A stretch of 64,000 bases of DNA, from contig NC_134087.1 in the NCBI RefSeq assembly GCF_000715075.1, forward strand, positions 108,291,161 to 108,355,160, written 5' to 3'. Below the pieces are notes generated by a model. It searched no databases and was not told the DNA's origin. It saw nothing but the letters and a program-made list of their open reading frames with translations. The position numbers and the translations under genes are program-made. The DNA comes from Nicotiana tabacum (taxonomy: Eukaryota > Streptophyta > Magnoliopsida > Solanales > Solanaceae). Every line of letters begins with the position of its first letter. Positions within the stretch are counted from its first letter, which is position 1. Shown here piece by piece: positions 23,014-34,086 of this stretch.

Positions 23014-23380
23014 CTCTCTAACTCGCTCATTCTTACTGGCCCGAGGCCACTTTAATATTCATCATTTTCTTACTTGTTCTTTATTTATCACTTGTTATTG
23101 GCCATAAAGAGCTTTATTTAATAATACTTAACTGTTATCCCATTCCCAATTGCCCCCGATAGCTCGAGCTCGACCAGAACATCGATGTCCCCCATCAACT
23201 AGTCCTGCCTCCGGGCAACAGGCCCCTCGGTTTGATTACTGCCTCATTTTAGCTTGCATTTCATCATTAAACTCCACATTCTTAGCATTATCTGCTCTAA
23301 CAACTAGCTCGAGAATAGATCACGTATTTTTAGAATCCCATTTACAAATTTAATTGTTGTTACCATTTTTACGGTAAACA

Positions 23381-23401
23381 GTTTAGCGACCACCGTGTGG
23401 C
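23381..23401 (+). other. Primer binding site region of element C
   Basis: GTTTAGCGACCACCGTGTGG directly follows the LTR end. Element E has GTTTGGCTCCCACCGTGGGG at the same place. Both are variants of the TGGCGCCCACCGTGGGGC site I know from Tat-type elements. I do not assign the tRNA. Confidence 0.7.
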
Positions 23402-23500
23402 TAAAAATAATAGTGATTATTTTCTTGCTAGTTTCATTGCACAAACGCACATTATCTTTCACACTTCTTCTTGTCCAAGATCCTTTGATTTCAGGTCAAA

Positions 23501-25050
23501 ATGTCAGGCTCGGTAAACAGAGTCGAGAACAACAACCTCGAAAACTACGGGAAAAATGGCGTGGCTGTCCTAGCCGCTGGAGCACCACCACAGAATCCCG
23601 AAAATGCGCCCAGATCAATTCTAGCGGACACGGATTCGTAGGACACACAACAAGTCGACGAAACTTCTCACGCCAACAGGAGCATAAGACACATCGACCG
23701 ACAGGAAGCTCAAAATACCCCGACCTGGGAAGAATAGGAAGTTAGTCTTCATGTTATTTTTGAAATGTTGCAGGCACAGCAACTGTCCATTGCCCAGTTG
23801 CAAAGCTATCCGAAGACTCCCAGCACAGCAGCACCAAAGACAACTCCCGCCGCAGAGCAAGTACCCGAAAGGTCAAGCAATAACGGGTCAGTGGCCGACC
23901 CTGACATAGTGAAGATGCTCGAGGACCTCACCAAAAGGATCGAATCGAGTGAGAAAATGATTGAAGCCAACAATAAAAAGGTCGAGACCTATAACTCTAG
24001 GGTGGATCAGATCCCAGGAGCACCCCCGGTCCTGAAAGGTTTGTATTCGAAGAAGTTCATACAAAGGCTGTTCCCCGAGGAAGCGGCCCCAAAGACCATT
24101 CCTAAAAAGTTCAGAATGTCGGAACTCCCTAAGTAAAACGGTACAACCGACCCCAATGAACACGTTACTGCCTATACCTACGCAGTAAAAGGCAACGATA
24201 TAAAGAATGATGAGATCGAGTACGTATTGCTGAAAACAATCGGAGAAACTCTTTCGAAGGGGGCCATGATGTGGTATCACAACTTGTCTCCCAACTCCAT
24301 AGATTCATTCACCATGCTAGCAGACTCCTTCGTAAAGGCACATGCTAGAGCCATCAAGGTAGCAACGAGGAAGTCTGACATTTTCAAAATCAAGCAAAGA
24401 GAGAACGAGATGCTACGGGAATTACCAAACAGAGCCGAGGATTACCAGCTGGGAGCCCCTTCGGACTCAGTGTAGCCAAACAGACTCTTGGAAAAAGAAT
24501 CGAAACGAAACAAATAGAGGTACCGGCAGTACCTCAAAGACAGGAGGAACGCCCCAAGGCACAACCTACCTCGCAATGATTAGAGGATAGATCGAGGACA
24601 GGACCCTCGAGGGCTTATCAACAGAACATGAATCATAGTGCCAGCAAACGCGCCCACCTATCAGAATACAACTTCAGCATCGATGTGTCAGACATCGTGT
24701 TCGCTATCAACAAGATCAGAGATGCCAAGTGGCCCAAATTGATACAGTCAGATCCTTCGCAGAGAAATTACAACTTAGTATGCGAGTTCCACAACACGCA
24801 TGGTCACAGGACCAAGGATTGCCATGAACTACGTGAGGAGATGGCTCGACTGCTCAACAAAGGACACCTTCGGGAATTTCGTAGCGATCGGGCCAAAAAT
24901 CAGTACCGAGAAAGTGAGGCAACCAAGAAAAACGAGGCAAATAAGCCACAACACGTTATCCACATGATCATGGCGGGCGCTGATGCCCCGCAGGAGCCCG
25001 TGATGAGAAGAACAAAAATATCCATCACCAGAGAAAAACGGATTCGGGGA
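23501..25050 (+). pseudogene. Tat-like gag remnant (element C)
   Basis: An ATG at 23501 opens a frame that is interrupted in phase by TAG at 23639 and 23735 and TAA at 24134, then continues. Recognisable parts are KFRMSELPK (24109-24133) and NGTTDPNEHVTAYTYAVKG. The gag core SKGAMMWYHNLSPNSIDSF (24255-24312), RKSDIFKIKQRENEMLRE and the zinc-knuckle-like CEFHNTHGHRTKDC (24783-24824) follow. Compared with element E, about 65 codons are deleted after MLRE (24420), where E has FVSYFQMERMELPP and onward. Gag forms the particle that packages element RNA. This copy is clearly dead. Confidence 0.87.
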
Positions 25051-25587
25051 TATATCCCTGAAGACGCCTTCACATTCAGCAAAAAGGACACCGAGGCCCT
25101 GTCTCAACCCCACAACGATGCCCTAGTAATCTCCTTTCTTGTAAATTCTACGTGTACTCATGGATCCAGGTAGCTCGTACAATATCATCAAGTCGAATGT
25201 GATAGAACAACTCGGACTGCTCGAACAAATCATGCCCGCCACTCGGGTCCTCAATGGATTCAACATGGCAAGCAAAACGACAAAAGGAGAAATCGTCCTT
25301 CCGGTTACCATGGCCGGCACAACCCAAGACACCAAATTCCATGTCATCGAGGAGATATGAGGTATAACGCCTTATTTGGGCGGACATGGATACACTGCAT
25401 GAGAGCAGTGCCATCCACACTCCACCAGGTGATAAAATTCCCGACAAAAGACGGGATCAAAACCATCTACGGGGAACAACACGTGGCAAAGGAAATGTTC
25501 TCAATACACGATGTGGTACCAACGCTCATGCCTCCACCCCCGAATAAACCAATGGGCAAATCGGGTCGCGTCCCAGGTCGAGCTTAA
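25051..25587 (+). pseudogene. Retrotransposon aspartic protease remnant (element C)
   Basis: HNDALVISFLVN is followed, after a small frameshift near 25150, by MDPGSSYNIIKSNVIEQLGL with the active-site Asp in the D-P-G-S-S form used by Tat proteases, then GFNMASKTTKGEIVLPV. A second frameshift near 25357 leads to RYNALFGRTWIH, the C-terminal substrate-flap side block, and on to a stop at 25585-25587. In related autonomous elements RT follows within a few hundred bases; here nothing of RT is found. Confidence 0.82.
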
Positions 25588-26638
25588 CAAAACAAAGTAG
25601 AGATCCACGTCGCGTCTCCGCCCCCAGGCAGTTATAATAGACCAATCCCAAGGCATTGCCAGCATATCTCGTTTCAAGGTACAACCATCCTTTTTTTATT
25701 ATTTCGAATTTGGAATTAACCTTCGCGCAGGCACCCGATCGGAGCTGCCAGAACGCTAGTGCTATCGCAAGACCTCAAGGCTCCAAAAGTGCACCCGTTG
25801 CACTCTTTTACTTCGACCGAGTTTTTATCGTAGAAGAAGGTTTTTTACCGGCAAGATTTTTAACGAGGGAACGTCTGCGAGCTGCCTAAGGAGGAACTCC
25901 GCAAAAACATTCAAGACATTCCTTGCGGCTGACTTTTGAATAAGCGAGGGGAATTCCCCTGAAAAGCTGCCCGCTCGTAGGAGTTTTGGAAATGCCAAAT
26001 GAGGTTTCCTATAGGAAAATAGTGTATCCGACCGAACAGTCGATATAGTCAGGCCCCATCGGCAAAAGCATGTACTATTGTATCGAGCAATCAAAAAATA
26101 CCTTTTTGTCAAAAAAGGGGGAGGGAACTCCTTCTCAGAGTAGGGTAACAAATTCTTTCACCAGAAACATCCCGAAAACTTGTGAACGGATGCCAACAGT
26201 TATGCTTAGACGGCTTCCGGATCGTAGCTCTGAAATCACAAAACACTTCAGGCAAGGCAAATCTCCGAGCGATCGACTTCGACCCGATATAGGTCGACTC
26301 AACACAACAATATATATTACGACAATGGATCGAAGAATATCTTTCAACATCTCATTCTCCAAACAAGGAAATCGCAGTTTATTCCCGGCAGGAACCCCTT
26401 CACCGAATGTATCCCGAAATGCTCGGGGACTTAACGTCAAAAATTTGGCACCCGCACGACCCCAGGGTCAGAACTCCGGGCTCATGAAGCCCCAACAAGG
26501 TAACTCCGAGATCACAAATAATGGCCTTCGAGCCCAAGCAAATTCAATAACTCGGAGACTGTCGCCAATAGCCATGCACTGGAAAACCCCGAGCAGGCAG
26601 ACTTAGTGTAACCAGATCTATTCTACAAAGCAACACAA

Positions 26639-26748
26639 ACTGTCAGACCTCAATAGGCATGACAAACTGTAAGACCTCAACAGGCATGACAAATTGTAAG
26701 ACCTCAATAGGCATGACAAACTATAAGACCTCAACAGTCATGACACTC
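26639..26748. repeat. 27-base tandem repeat in element C
   Basis: Four copies of a 27-base unit centred on AAGACCTCAATAGGCATGAC, with GACCT spaced at 26646, 26673, 26700 and 26727. Looser copies of the same words are found in E around 53330-53510. Confidence 0.88.
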
Positions 26749-27059
26749 AAAATCCCGAAGTTTAGGCTATACATCGCATTTGTAAGAGTCCCGAAAGGGC
26801 ATACCCTTGGTGTAGACGCCTAAACTATCACTCGGGATAAAAAATGGATCCAGACAAATACATATGACTATGGTCAAAACGGCTGATACAGCCAAACTAA
26901 CACTACTCGGGGACGCCCGATGTCGCTAAACAAAAATTGCAAGCCACTACTTCGAATGTACTTCGGAAAGAACCGGTTAAAACAGGCTTCCCTCAACAGG
27001 AAAAAATGAGCTTCGACCATGTCAGCTCCAAATCACAAGGCTTCGACCTACTTAGCCTA

Positions 27060-27890
27060 CGAGCTATGAACCTTCCGAGGTGCTAAAACATCGCTGATAA
27101 CGACTTGAAATCGAGGTTCTTCCAAAATCGATGACGGGTCAGGCAAAATTATTTCAAAAGACATTAACGAGCGGAAAACAAAGCCTACAAAAATCCCATG
27201 GGCAAAACAGCATAAGAGCCATTGTCGCCAGCCAAAAAAGCCTCCGGGCCGCATACTAAAATGTCTCTACGACCAAACAGCATAGGAGCCATTGTCGCTA
27301 TCTTGAAAATTGACAACTTGAGTATTAAAATAAGCTCGAATTGTAACCCAATTCGGAGATCGGATCCAGAATAGTTAACTATGCAAGCCTCCGGGCCACA
27401 TATTAAAAGGTCTCTACGACCAAAATAGCTTAAGAGGCACTATCGCAGGTCTAAAAATCAAAAGTACTTAAGGGTCAATTAAATCTCGAGTCCCAACTCG
27501 ACTCGGAGACTGGACCCAAAATAGTTAAACTGCAATATGCCTAAGGTCAAAGCATAAATGCTACTATCGCCAGCTGAGTGATCCTTCGAGCCACGTGCTT
27601 GTAAGGTCACTTCGACCCGAAGCACAAAAGGCCATCGTCGTCTGCCCATGCAGGAAAGAAAGAACTTGAGGGTCAATTAAAGCTCGAATCACAACGCAAC
27701 TCGGAGAATGGAACCAAAATAGTTGAAACAGCAAAATGCCCAAGGGCAAGAAATGAGAACAATCACCATCCGCCCGCACGAGCACAAAAGACAGAAGGGC
27801 AGGCAAGCTCGAGTCAAGGCCTGACTCAGAAACTGTGCCTAAACAGCTGGGCAAAGCACAAAGGCCCCAATGCCTGCTCACATCGAGGAT
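27060..27890. repeat. Diverged tandem units of 150-190 bases in element C
   Basis: Repeated landmarks in the same order are GCCTCCGGGCC (27239, 27391, weaker at 27583), CTACGACC, a block like AGGAGCCATTGTCGC, then ACTCGGAGA and ATAGTTAA. Units differ by many substitutions and indels. Confidence 0.6.
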
Positions 27891-30413
27891 TGCACTTAAA
27901 GGCCTCCGGGCCTAACTGATCTGTTCCGGACCTACAAGGATCCTGCCAAACTCGGAAACTAGCCTGCCTAGTCAAAAGCAATACGGGAAGAGATATAAAG
28001 GAGGTAAAACTTCAAGATTTCTCTCATTTTATATATGCGCGAAAGGTGAACTCTCCATCTAAAAGCATGCTCTACAAACATCAAATACAAAGTGGCAAAA
28101 TCTACGCTCTACCCTAAAAGGTTACGGCCTACCAGCCCCTAGCCTCGCTCTCCGTGGCATCGACAATATGCAACCGAGCATCACGCTCGACCAACTTCGC
28201 TCAAGTAAATCCTTCTAGAAAGACGGAACCCCTGGCACAGGTCTCTTCAAGCGCCTGACCCAAGATCTATGACGAACGTATCCCTCGTTCCTCTTCTCAT
28301 GATCGAAGGCCCATTCCAACTCGGCTCGGACATCAGTGACGTTCTTTGAACAGGTTGCCACTCCTTCATCATCCTCGGTCCGACTTAGTACTATACCAGT
28401 CCGGGCACCGGTTATTCTCAATCCGGACTTTTGAGGAATCAAGTTATAGCTTCACAATCATGTCCATTCAGATCGAAGCTCGAGCCTGCACTTGATACTT
28501 CAGGCATTCCTGGCTCGATCGGCTCAGCCCCTAAGGTACTCCTAAGCCTTCACCTTTTTTTGCAGCTAAAAAATAAGCAAAGTCTAAAATCAAAGGTTTA
28601 AAAGGAGAAACTCTTACCACAAGAAGGCTCCTGCCTCATCAAAAGGCTTTTATATTGCGAGCTCCGATATGTCCTGAACCGCCAGTACACCGACTCGACC
28701 CCTCCCCTTCACCAAGAAGCCTAAGTGGCCTACCCTCATCTAGGGCCCCCCGAAGTATAGCCCCTTGACGGAGCAGCTCAAAGACTGGGTCTGTCAGAGT
28801 CTTACAGAGGGGAAAACCTAATAAGAAAGGGAAGATCCGGGATACGGAGAAATCAAGCTGAAACTCACCATGAAGTGAAGCCGGCAAACCTACTCGACGA
28901 CCGAGCACACTCTTGGTAGCCCAACCATTGTTGGCCCGAAAGAACCGATGCTCCGGAATAAAGGACTCCAGGAATGCTAGGCTCGAATAATGCACTCTCC
29001 TTAGAAGCACGAGCCTGTATCGCCCTAATAAAAGCTCCTTCATGATTATGAAGCGCACATCTCATTTATCGCCATGCCCAATCTTTGTCGTTCCTCAAAT
29101 AAACAGCCTCTAAGGGCATAACCCACTGACACCATGAAATCAGCAAACCCCGAGGAACCTCGGGAAGCGAAAGCAACCTCACGTTACATGTGAGAAGGGC
29201 GAGAACGATTCAACGCCAACCAATGGCACCAACCATTGGCACCGCCTCCAATTTCAAGGTAATGCTCAACCCTAAAGACCTCCGTCATAGAAAGACAACA
29301 CTCCAGCAGGCCAACAATGCCTTCACCAACACAAGATTAACATACAACTTCAAAAGGTCTCCGCCAAAGAAGGCTAGTTTACGAAGAAATAGGCGTCTCT
29401 AACAAACACCCGTGCGAAACAAGCTCCGGGTGATGACTAGGGTGGCCCGAAGCACGGCCAGGCCTCCATTCAGAGATCGCCTCCAGGAAGTCACCGACGT
29501 CCTGGGACCTAGAGTCCTCAAGCAAGTTTCTTCTCGAAGGCTATTGTGAGGCCCAAAGATATTATCCACGCTTTCACGCAGAGAAAGGGTCCCGGCGGCC
29601 TGAGGTTATTGGCCTAATTCGGGTTCAGTTCGAGAAGTCACGAAAGACCCCACGCGAAGCTGTTTTATCAACTAAAGGCTGGGAAGAATACTCGCGCCCA
29701 AGGTCAGTATCGCAGGCGACAAAACAAGATCATGCTTTCGAAGCTGCCAAAAATATAAAGAGACACATCAAGTGTCAAAGGAATGAATCAAGAAAATATC
29801 TTTGTAATTGTACAAGTGTTTGCTTACAACGACCCTCAGGGGATCCTTACATGTGGTTACAAAATCCCATAGGGGATCCTTATGTAAAGATAAAGACGTA
29901 CAAATGGTATGCATACAACAAGAGCCTAAGGACCTAGCCTATTCCCTGAAATGATGCATCTCCGTCATCATCCTCTCAGGCGTATGACCTCAAAAACAAT
30001 ATCTTCCAAGTCCAATCCCCTCGCGGACCGCATCCTAATCCTCCCGAAATGACATCTTCAAAAGGGGGGGAGTATAGAAAAGGAAGACGAGGGAGAAGAG
30101 CAAAATGACGAAGGAGAACCCGGAAGAACACAAGAAGTGGCTAGGTGAAAAATTTGGCTAGTACGAACTCCGCTAGTACTGCCATTTTGAAGCCACTTCT
30201 TAAGGCGTTGCCTCAGCCCAGAAGCCAACAGCCAGCAGATACTACCGCCACACCACCCAGGAATCCAAAAGGTGTGTAACACGCCAAGCTGAGGGAGGAG
30301 GGTGAGTAGCAGTGTATAATCCGAGCCCCCTCTTGAGCAGTGGTGCATAATCCAAAGTATCCCCCAGGGTCGAAGGAAATCGGCCCTGTGCCTCATCACC
30401 CCAGGCCAACGAC

Positions 30414-30438
30414 GACTGCAACAACAACAACAACAACA
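30414..30438. repeat. CAA microsatellite
   Basis: About seven CAA units with one CAG inside the 3' untranslated region of element C. Confidence 0.9.
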
Positions 30439-30857
30439 GCAACATCACAGCGGCACAACTTCGCCCAACCAAAAGGGGATTGAGAGTTGGGCCAAGGTGC
30501 ACATGGCATAATATCTTGAGGCTATGGGCCTCAAATATGACGAGATGGCAAAAACTCAAGATAGCAGGAAAGGAAGAAAAAATGGGTATCAAAGGAAGTT
30601 TGAATAAGAAGCCAACCACAAAAAAGCCCCATTTATAGGGAGGGAAAAGTAACTGACGGCACCATTATTGCCCTCAAAAAGCGTAACAACAGGTGCAATA
30701 AATGCGTTCATAGAAGCTGAACCGATAGCAACGACATAATTATAAAGAACGAAGATTCACAACATTTCGAGTGATCTTGGAGAAGCAAAAAGGCAAAGCG
30801 CCTCGACACTTGTAAAAGGGGGGCTGCACCATCAGCACGACGTCATCATGGGAGACC

Positions 30858-30868
30858 GAGAAGTGGGG
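30858..30868 (+). other. Polypurine tract of element C
   Basis: GAGAAGTGGGG directly before TGTCAAAATC, the start of the full-length LTR. Confidence 0.65.
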
Positions 30869-31687
30869 TGTCAAAATCATTTCTTATCACTTCCCTCTAA
30901 GAAACGCGGAGACTATCTGTGCGCGGTGAAATCTGGGAGGCAGATTTCTCCTTGACAAAATACTTCAAAGGGTTATCCCAGAAGCTCGGGATCTCGAGCC
31001 AGTCACTTCCCTCAAGATCGGTCGATGCCCTGCCAAGGATAATGTAGACTGAAGTCCCGACGAATGCAGGAATCTCCCGAGGAATGTAACCGGGGTCGAC
31101 CAAGTCTATTCAAACCGGCTCGACATCATCCCACGCATACGTCATAAAGCTAGCCGGTTGTCCCATCCCATTTCTTTTATCATGCAACATATCTTGTATT
31201 AATTTTGGACTCCCCCTTCTATAAAAGGGGAGTCGCTAACACCCTGTAAAGGGAGAGCTCCAACTATTCTCTCCAAGTGAAATAATATCTCTCCCTCTCT
31301 CTCTCTCTCTTTCTTCTCTCTAACTCGCTCGTTCTCACTGGCCCGAGGCCACTTTAATATTCATCGTTTTCTTACTTGTTCTTTATTTATCACTTGGTAT
31401 TGGCCATAAAGAGCTTTTTTAAACATACTTAACTGTTATCCCAATCCCGATTGCACCCGATAGCTCGAGCTCGACCAGAACATCGACCCTGAGGTCCCTC
31501 ATCGACCAGTCCTGCATCCGGGCAACAAGCCCCTCGGTTTGATTACTGCCTCTTTTTAGCTTGCATTTCATCATTAAACTCCACATTCTTAGCATCATCT
31601 GCTCTAACAACTAGCTCGAGAATAGATTACGTATATTTAGAATCCCATTTATAAATTTATTTGTTGTTCCCATTTTCACGGTAAACA
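30869..31687 (+). repeat. 3' LTR of element C
   Basis: It starts TGTCAAAATC after the polypurine tract and ends ACGGTAAACA. From 30918 on it matches the 5' LTR. The extra first 49 bases resemble the start of E's LTR (TGCAAAAATC, then CCTCTAAGG). TATA box at 31218-31227. Confidence 0.8.
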
Positions 31688-34086
31688 AATATCATATAGA
31701 ATTTTAAAAAATTTCAATTAAGGCTAAGCTCTTACTCAATTTTTGATTTCTCTCTCTTTTCTAGTTCTGAGTTACTCACTGGTTGAAGTCTGAGTCTTTA
31801 GCTCCTAAACGACTAAACGAAGCCTTTGTTTGGTTTACTACTCGAAGAAAGGTCAGTGCATATCAACCTTTCCTCTCTTTAACTGTTTCAAGATTAAAGT
31901 CCTATTCTTCTTGTAGATTATACTATTTGTATTGTATTAAGTTTGATCATTATGCTATAACATTATGTATGTGAATTGACTGACCTCTAAAGAATCAAAT
32001 ATCAATTTAACTGATCATATTTTTAATCTTAATGAATACTTTTCTAAGTTAAGCAAATCTATGTGTTGTTGGACTTTTGTAGTTGACTAAGAATTTCACA
32101 TGATCTTCTGCACTTGTCTGAGCTTTAGATTTCAAGATTCTTTATCTAAAGCTTTCATGTCTGCTCTAATACTCTTGGCTTGATTCTCCCTTTTGATCTA
32201 TATCATGTAGTTGAATCACTTGTATTCATAAAACTAAGATTATAGTAATTATAGATACTTAAGGACAATTACAAGGTATTCAGTGTGATTAGAGTGTATC
32301 AGTTCAGTCGTCTTCTTTCTTCAATTTTTTTTTTATGATCTTGAGACTTCCTAAAATACCATTGAGAAGGTCTCATGTTGACCTCCATGACTATGTGATC
32401 ATTTGTAAGTTTCACTATATGAAAGTGCTTTTAAAAATGATTGAACTAAGTGCTAATGATTTTCTATAGTTGGTTTTATATGTTCTGTCAGCCCAACTTA
32501 AGTCGTGCCCTTAATTTTTCTAAGAGCTTAGTATCTACTAATTTGTGCATTATCTTTAGTATTGCCATGCTGTTAAAGTAGAACTTCACTATCTTTGGAC
32601 TAATATACTTAACCTATTTAACTGAATTAGTTGTCTTGTTATTACAACCATGCCTACTTAACATGAATATTCATTGCTTTGAGCTCTAGCACATTACCTG
32701 TTGAGTTGATCCTATATTACTTGAAACTTTACCATGTCTTGTAGTCTTGCAATCTTGTAAGAACACCTTATGTAATGTGTTTAGATGCCTTTTCTTAGAG
32801 ATTCTGCACTCATTCTTGCTCAAACAGATCTCCTGCTTGCTTGTGCTCTCATATCTGTTAGAACTGTATCACTTCATAAAAGAAGAAAGCTAAATCTGTT
32901 ATTCAAAAGGGATTAACCACATAGCAATAAGGATATAAGTCAACTATGATACTAAAAAGTTTAAGGAAAACTTTAATGTTTATATGCCTTGTTTCAATGC
33001 TACATTGTGTCTTTGTAAGTATCTTAGTTTCCAATAAGCCTAGCATAAACTTTCATTGTCCAAAATCAATTATGATGGCCCTGTTACTCTAATTCCATGC
33101 TTAGTACTTAGTCTTGTTGTAATGTGGTAGTATTAGATAAAATATAACATGTATACGTGTGAATGTCACCTATTAGGATTTTTGTATTGTATCCCTACCT
33201 TAAGGGAACTATTGTTTGGTATATCATGTTTATGATTGTGTTTCTAAGTCATTGAAATCCACTAAGTTCACTGAAGTTTATCTTTAGACTTAGCAAAAGC
33301 CCTTTAAGTGCTCATCTATCTTGTTTGATGAGGAACCATATGTTTAACTCTTAACCAACCAGGATAGGATGAAGATCACTTTAGATATCACTTGCCTATG
33401 TATATGTCTCTCTCTATTTTCTTAAAAACTTTGAAATGAACTGTTAGCTCTCCTACTTTGTAAGAAGTAGAGAATCAATTTGTATGTAGACTTCTATTAA
33501 GTATACATGACTAAGTATCTGATTATAGATAATGATATTTCATAAGCATGATCCTTCTAATTAGATCATCAAGAGCAATATACCTTACGCCTCCTACACT
33601 CCTTTGAACAACTTGAATCACCAATTATGAGTACTTATATTCATGTGTTGTTGTTCTCTAATTGTTTATTGGCACTTATAAGTACTCTTGTTTGAGTTCT
33701 CTTACGCTTGGTAAGAGTATAATGTTGTATGTTTTTGTGCAAATCATGGGATGTTTGATAGTGCTTTCATGATTTGGATGAAATAGACCTCTCACTGTGT
33801 ATAATCACCACTATGGTAGTGGAATTTATGGTGAACACCACATCAGTACTTAAATTTGTAGGGAAGAGTAATTGTTAGTAGTTAGAAGTATTTGGGAGTG
33901 GAATTCAGTTCTTGGTTGAGTTACTCTCCTTGACATAAGCATTGCTCGGGGTCCTTGAGACCCTTGTGATCTATGAAATGCTAAGGGTTCAAAGATTATT
34001 TTGGCCATGAATGGAATTCCACCCCCTAGCCTCTAGTCTATTGACATTTATTAATCTCCTTTGATTTAGTGTTTAATGGAAATAAA
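31688..34086 (+). repeat. LTR of element D, segment 2
   Basis: 2.4 kb of AT-rich, pyrimidine-rich sequence between C and G with no gene. It begins with the AATAT duplication of C and ends with the ATAAA duplication of G (34082-34086). I assign it to D's LTR because removing C and G joins it to the flanks. Confidence 0.6.

Larger units (their letters stand above)
22555..23380 (+). repeat. 5' LTR of element C
   Basis: It matches 30918-31687 from TGTGCGCGGTG to ACGGTAAACA. It lacks the first 49 bases of the partner LTR but has a much longer CT microsatellite. TATA box TCTATAAAAG at 22855-22864; a G-box CACGTG lies near 22769. Confidence 0.88.
25588..30857 (+). other. Long 3' untranslated region of element C
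   Basis: About 5.3 kb with no supported coding frame. The first part (25650-25900) is shared with E at 52490-52680, including GTTTTTTACCGGCAAGATTT. It holds a 27-base tandem repeat (26639-26748), three or four diverged units of about 150-190 bases (27060-27890) and a CAA microsatellite (30414-30438). The lines with AAAGGGGGG at 30061 and 30816 look like polypurine tracts but are not next to an LTR. The Leu-rich minus-strand frame at 30242-30619 comes from the CAA repeat. Confidence 0.65.
22555..31687 (+). mobile_element. Element C: non-autonomous Tat-like element with gag and protease only
   Basis: The flanking duplication AATAT lies at 22550-22554 and 31688-31692. The 5' LTR is 22555-23380 and the 3' LTR 30869-31687, with a primer site at 23381, gag and protease remnants (23501-25587) and 5.3 kb of repeat-rich non-coding sequence up to the polypurine tract at 30858. 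No RT, RNase H or integrase is present. The same layout and the same 3' untranslated sequence recur in element E, so the lack of pol is a family trait and not damage to one copy. The 5' LTR lacks the first 49 bases present in the 3' LTR. Confidence 0.85.

Noticed and set aside
22836..23030. Arg-Glu repeat protein on the minus strand
   Set aside because: Pure product of the CT microsatellite.
30410..30480. Possible SINE tail marked by the CAA/TTG repeat
   Set aside because: No RNA polymerase III box pattern or target duplication could be found beside it.
30242..30619. Leu-rich minus-strand frame resembling a membrane protein
   Set aside because: The Leu run comes from the CAA microsatellite; no homologous frame elsewhere in the element.
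30061..30830. G-rich tracts AAAGGGGGG taken as polypurine tracts of C
   Set aside because: Neither is next to the LTR start; GAGAAGTGGGG at 30858 is, and it is followed by a start resembling E's LTR.
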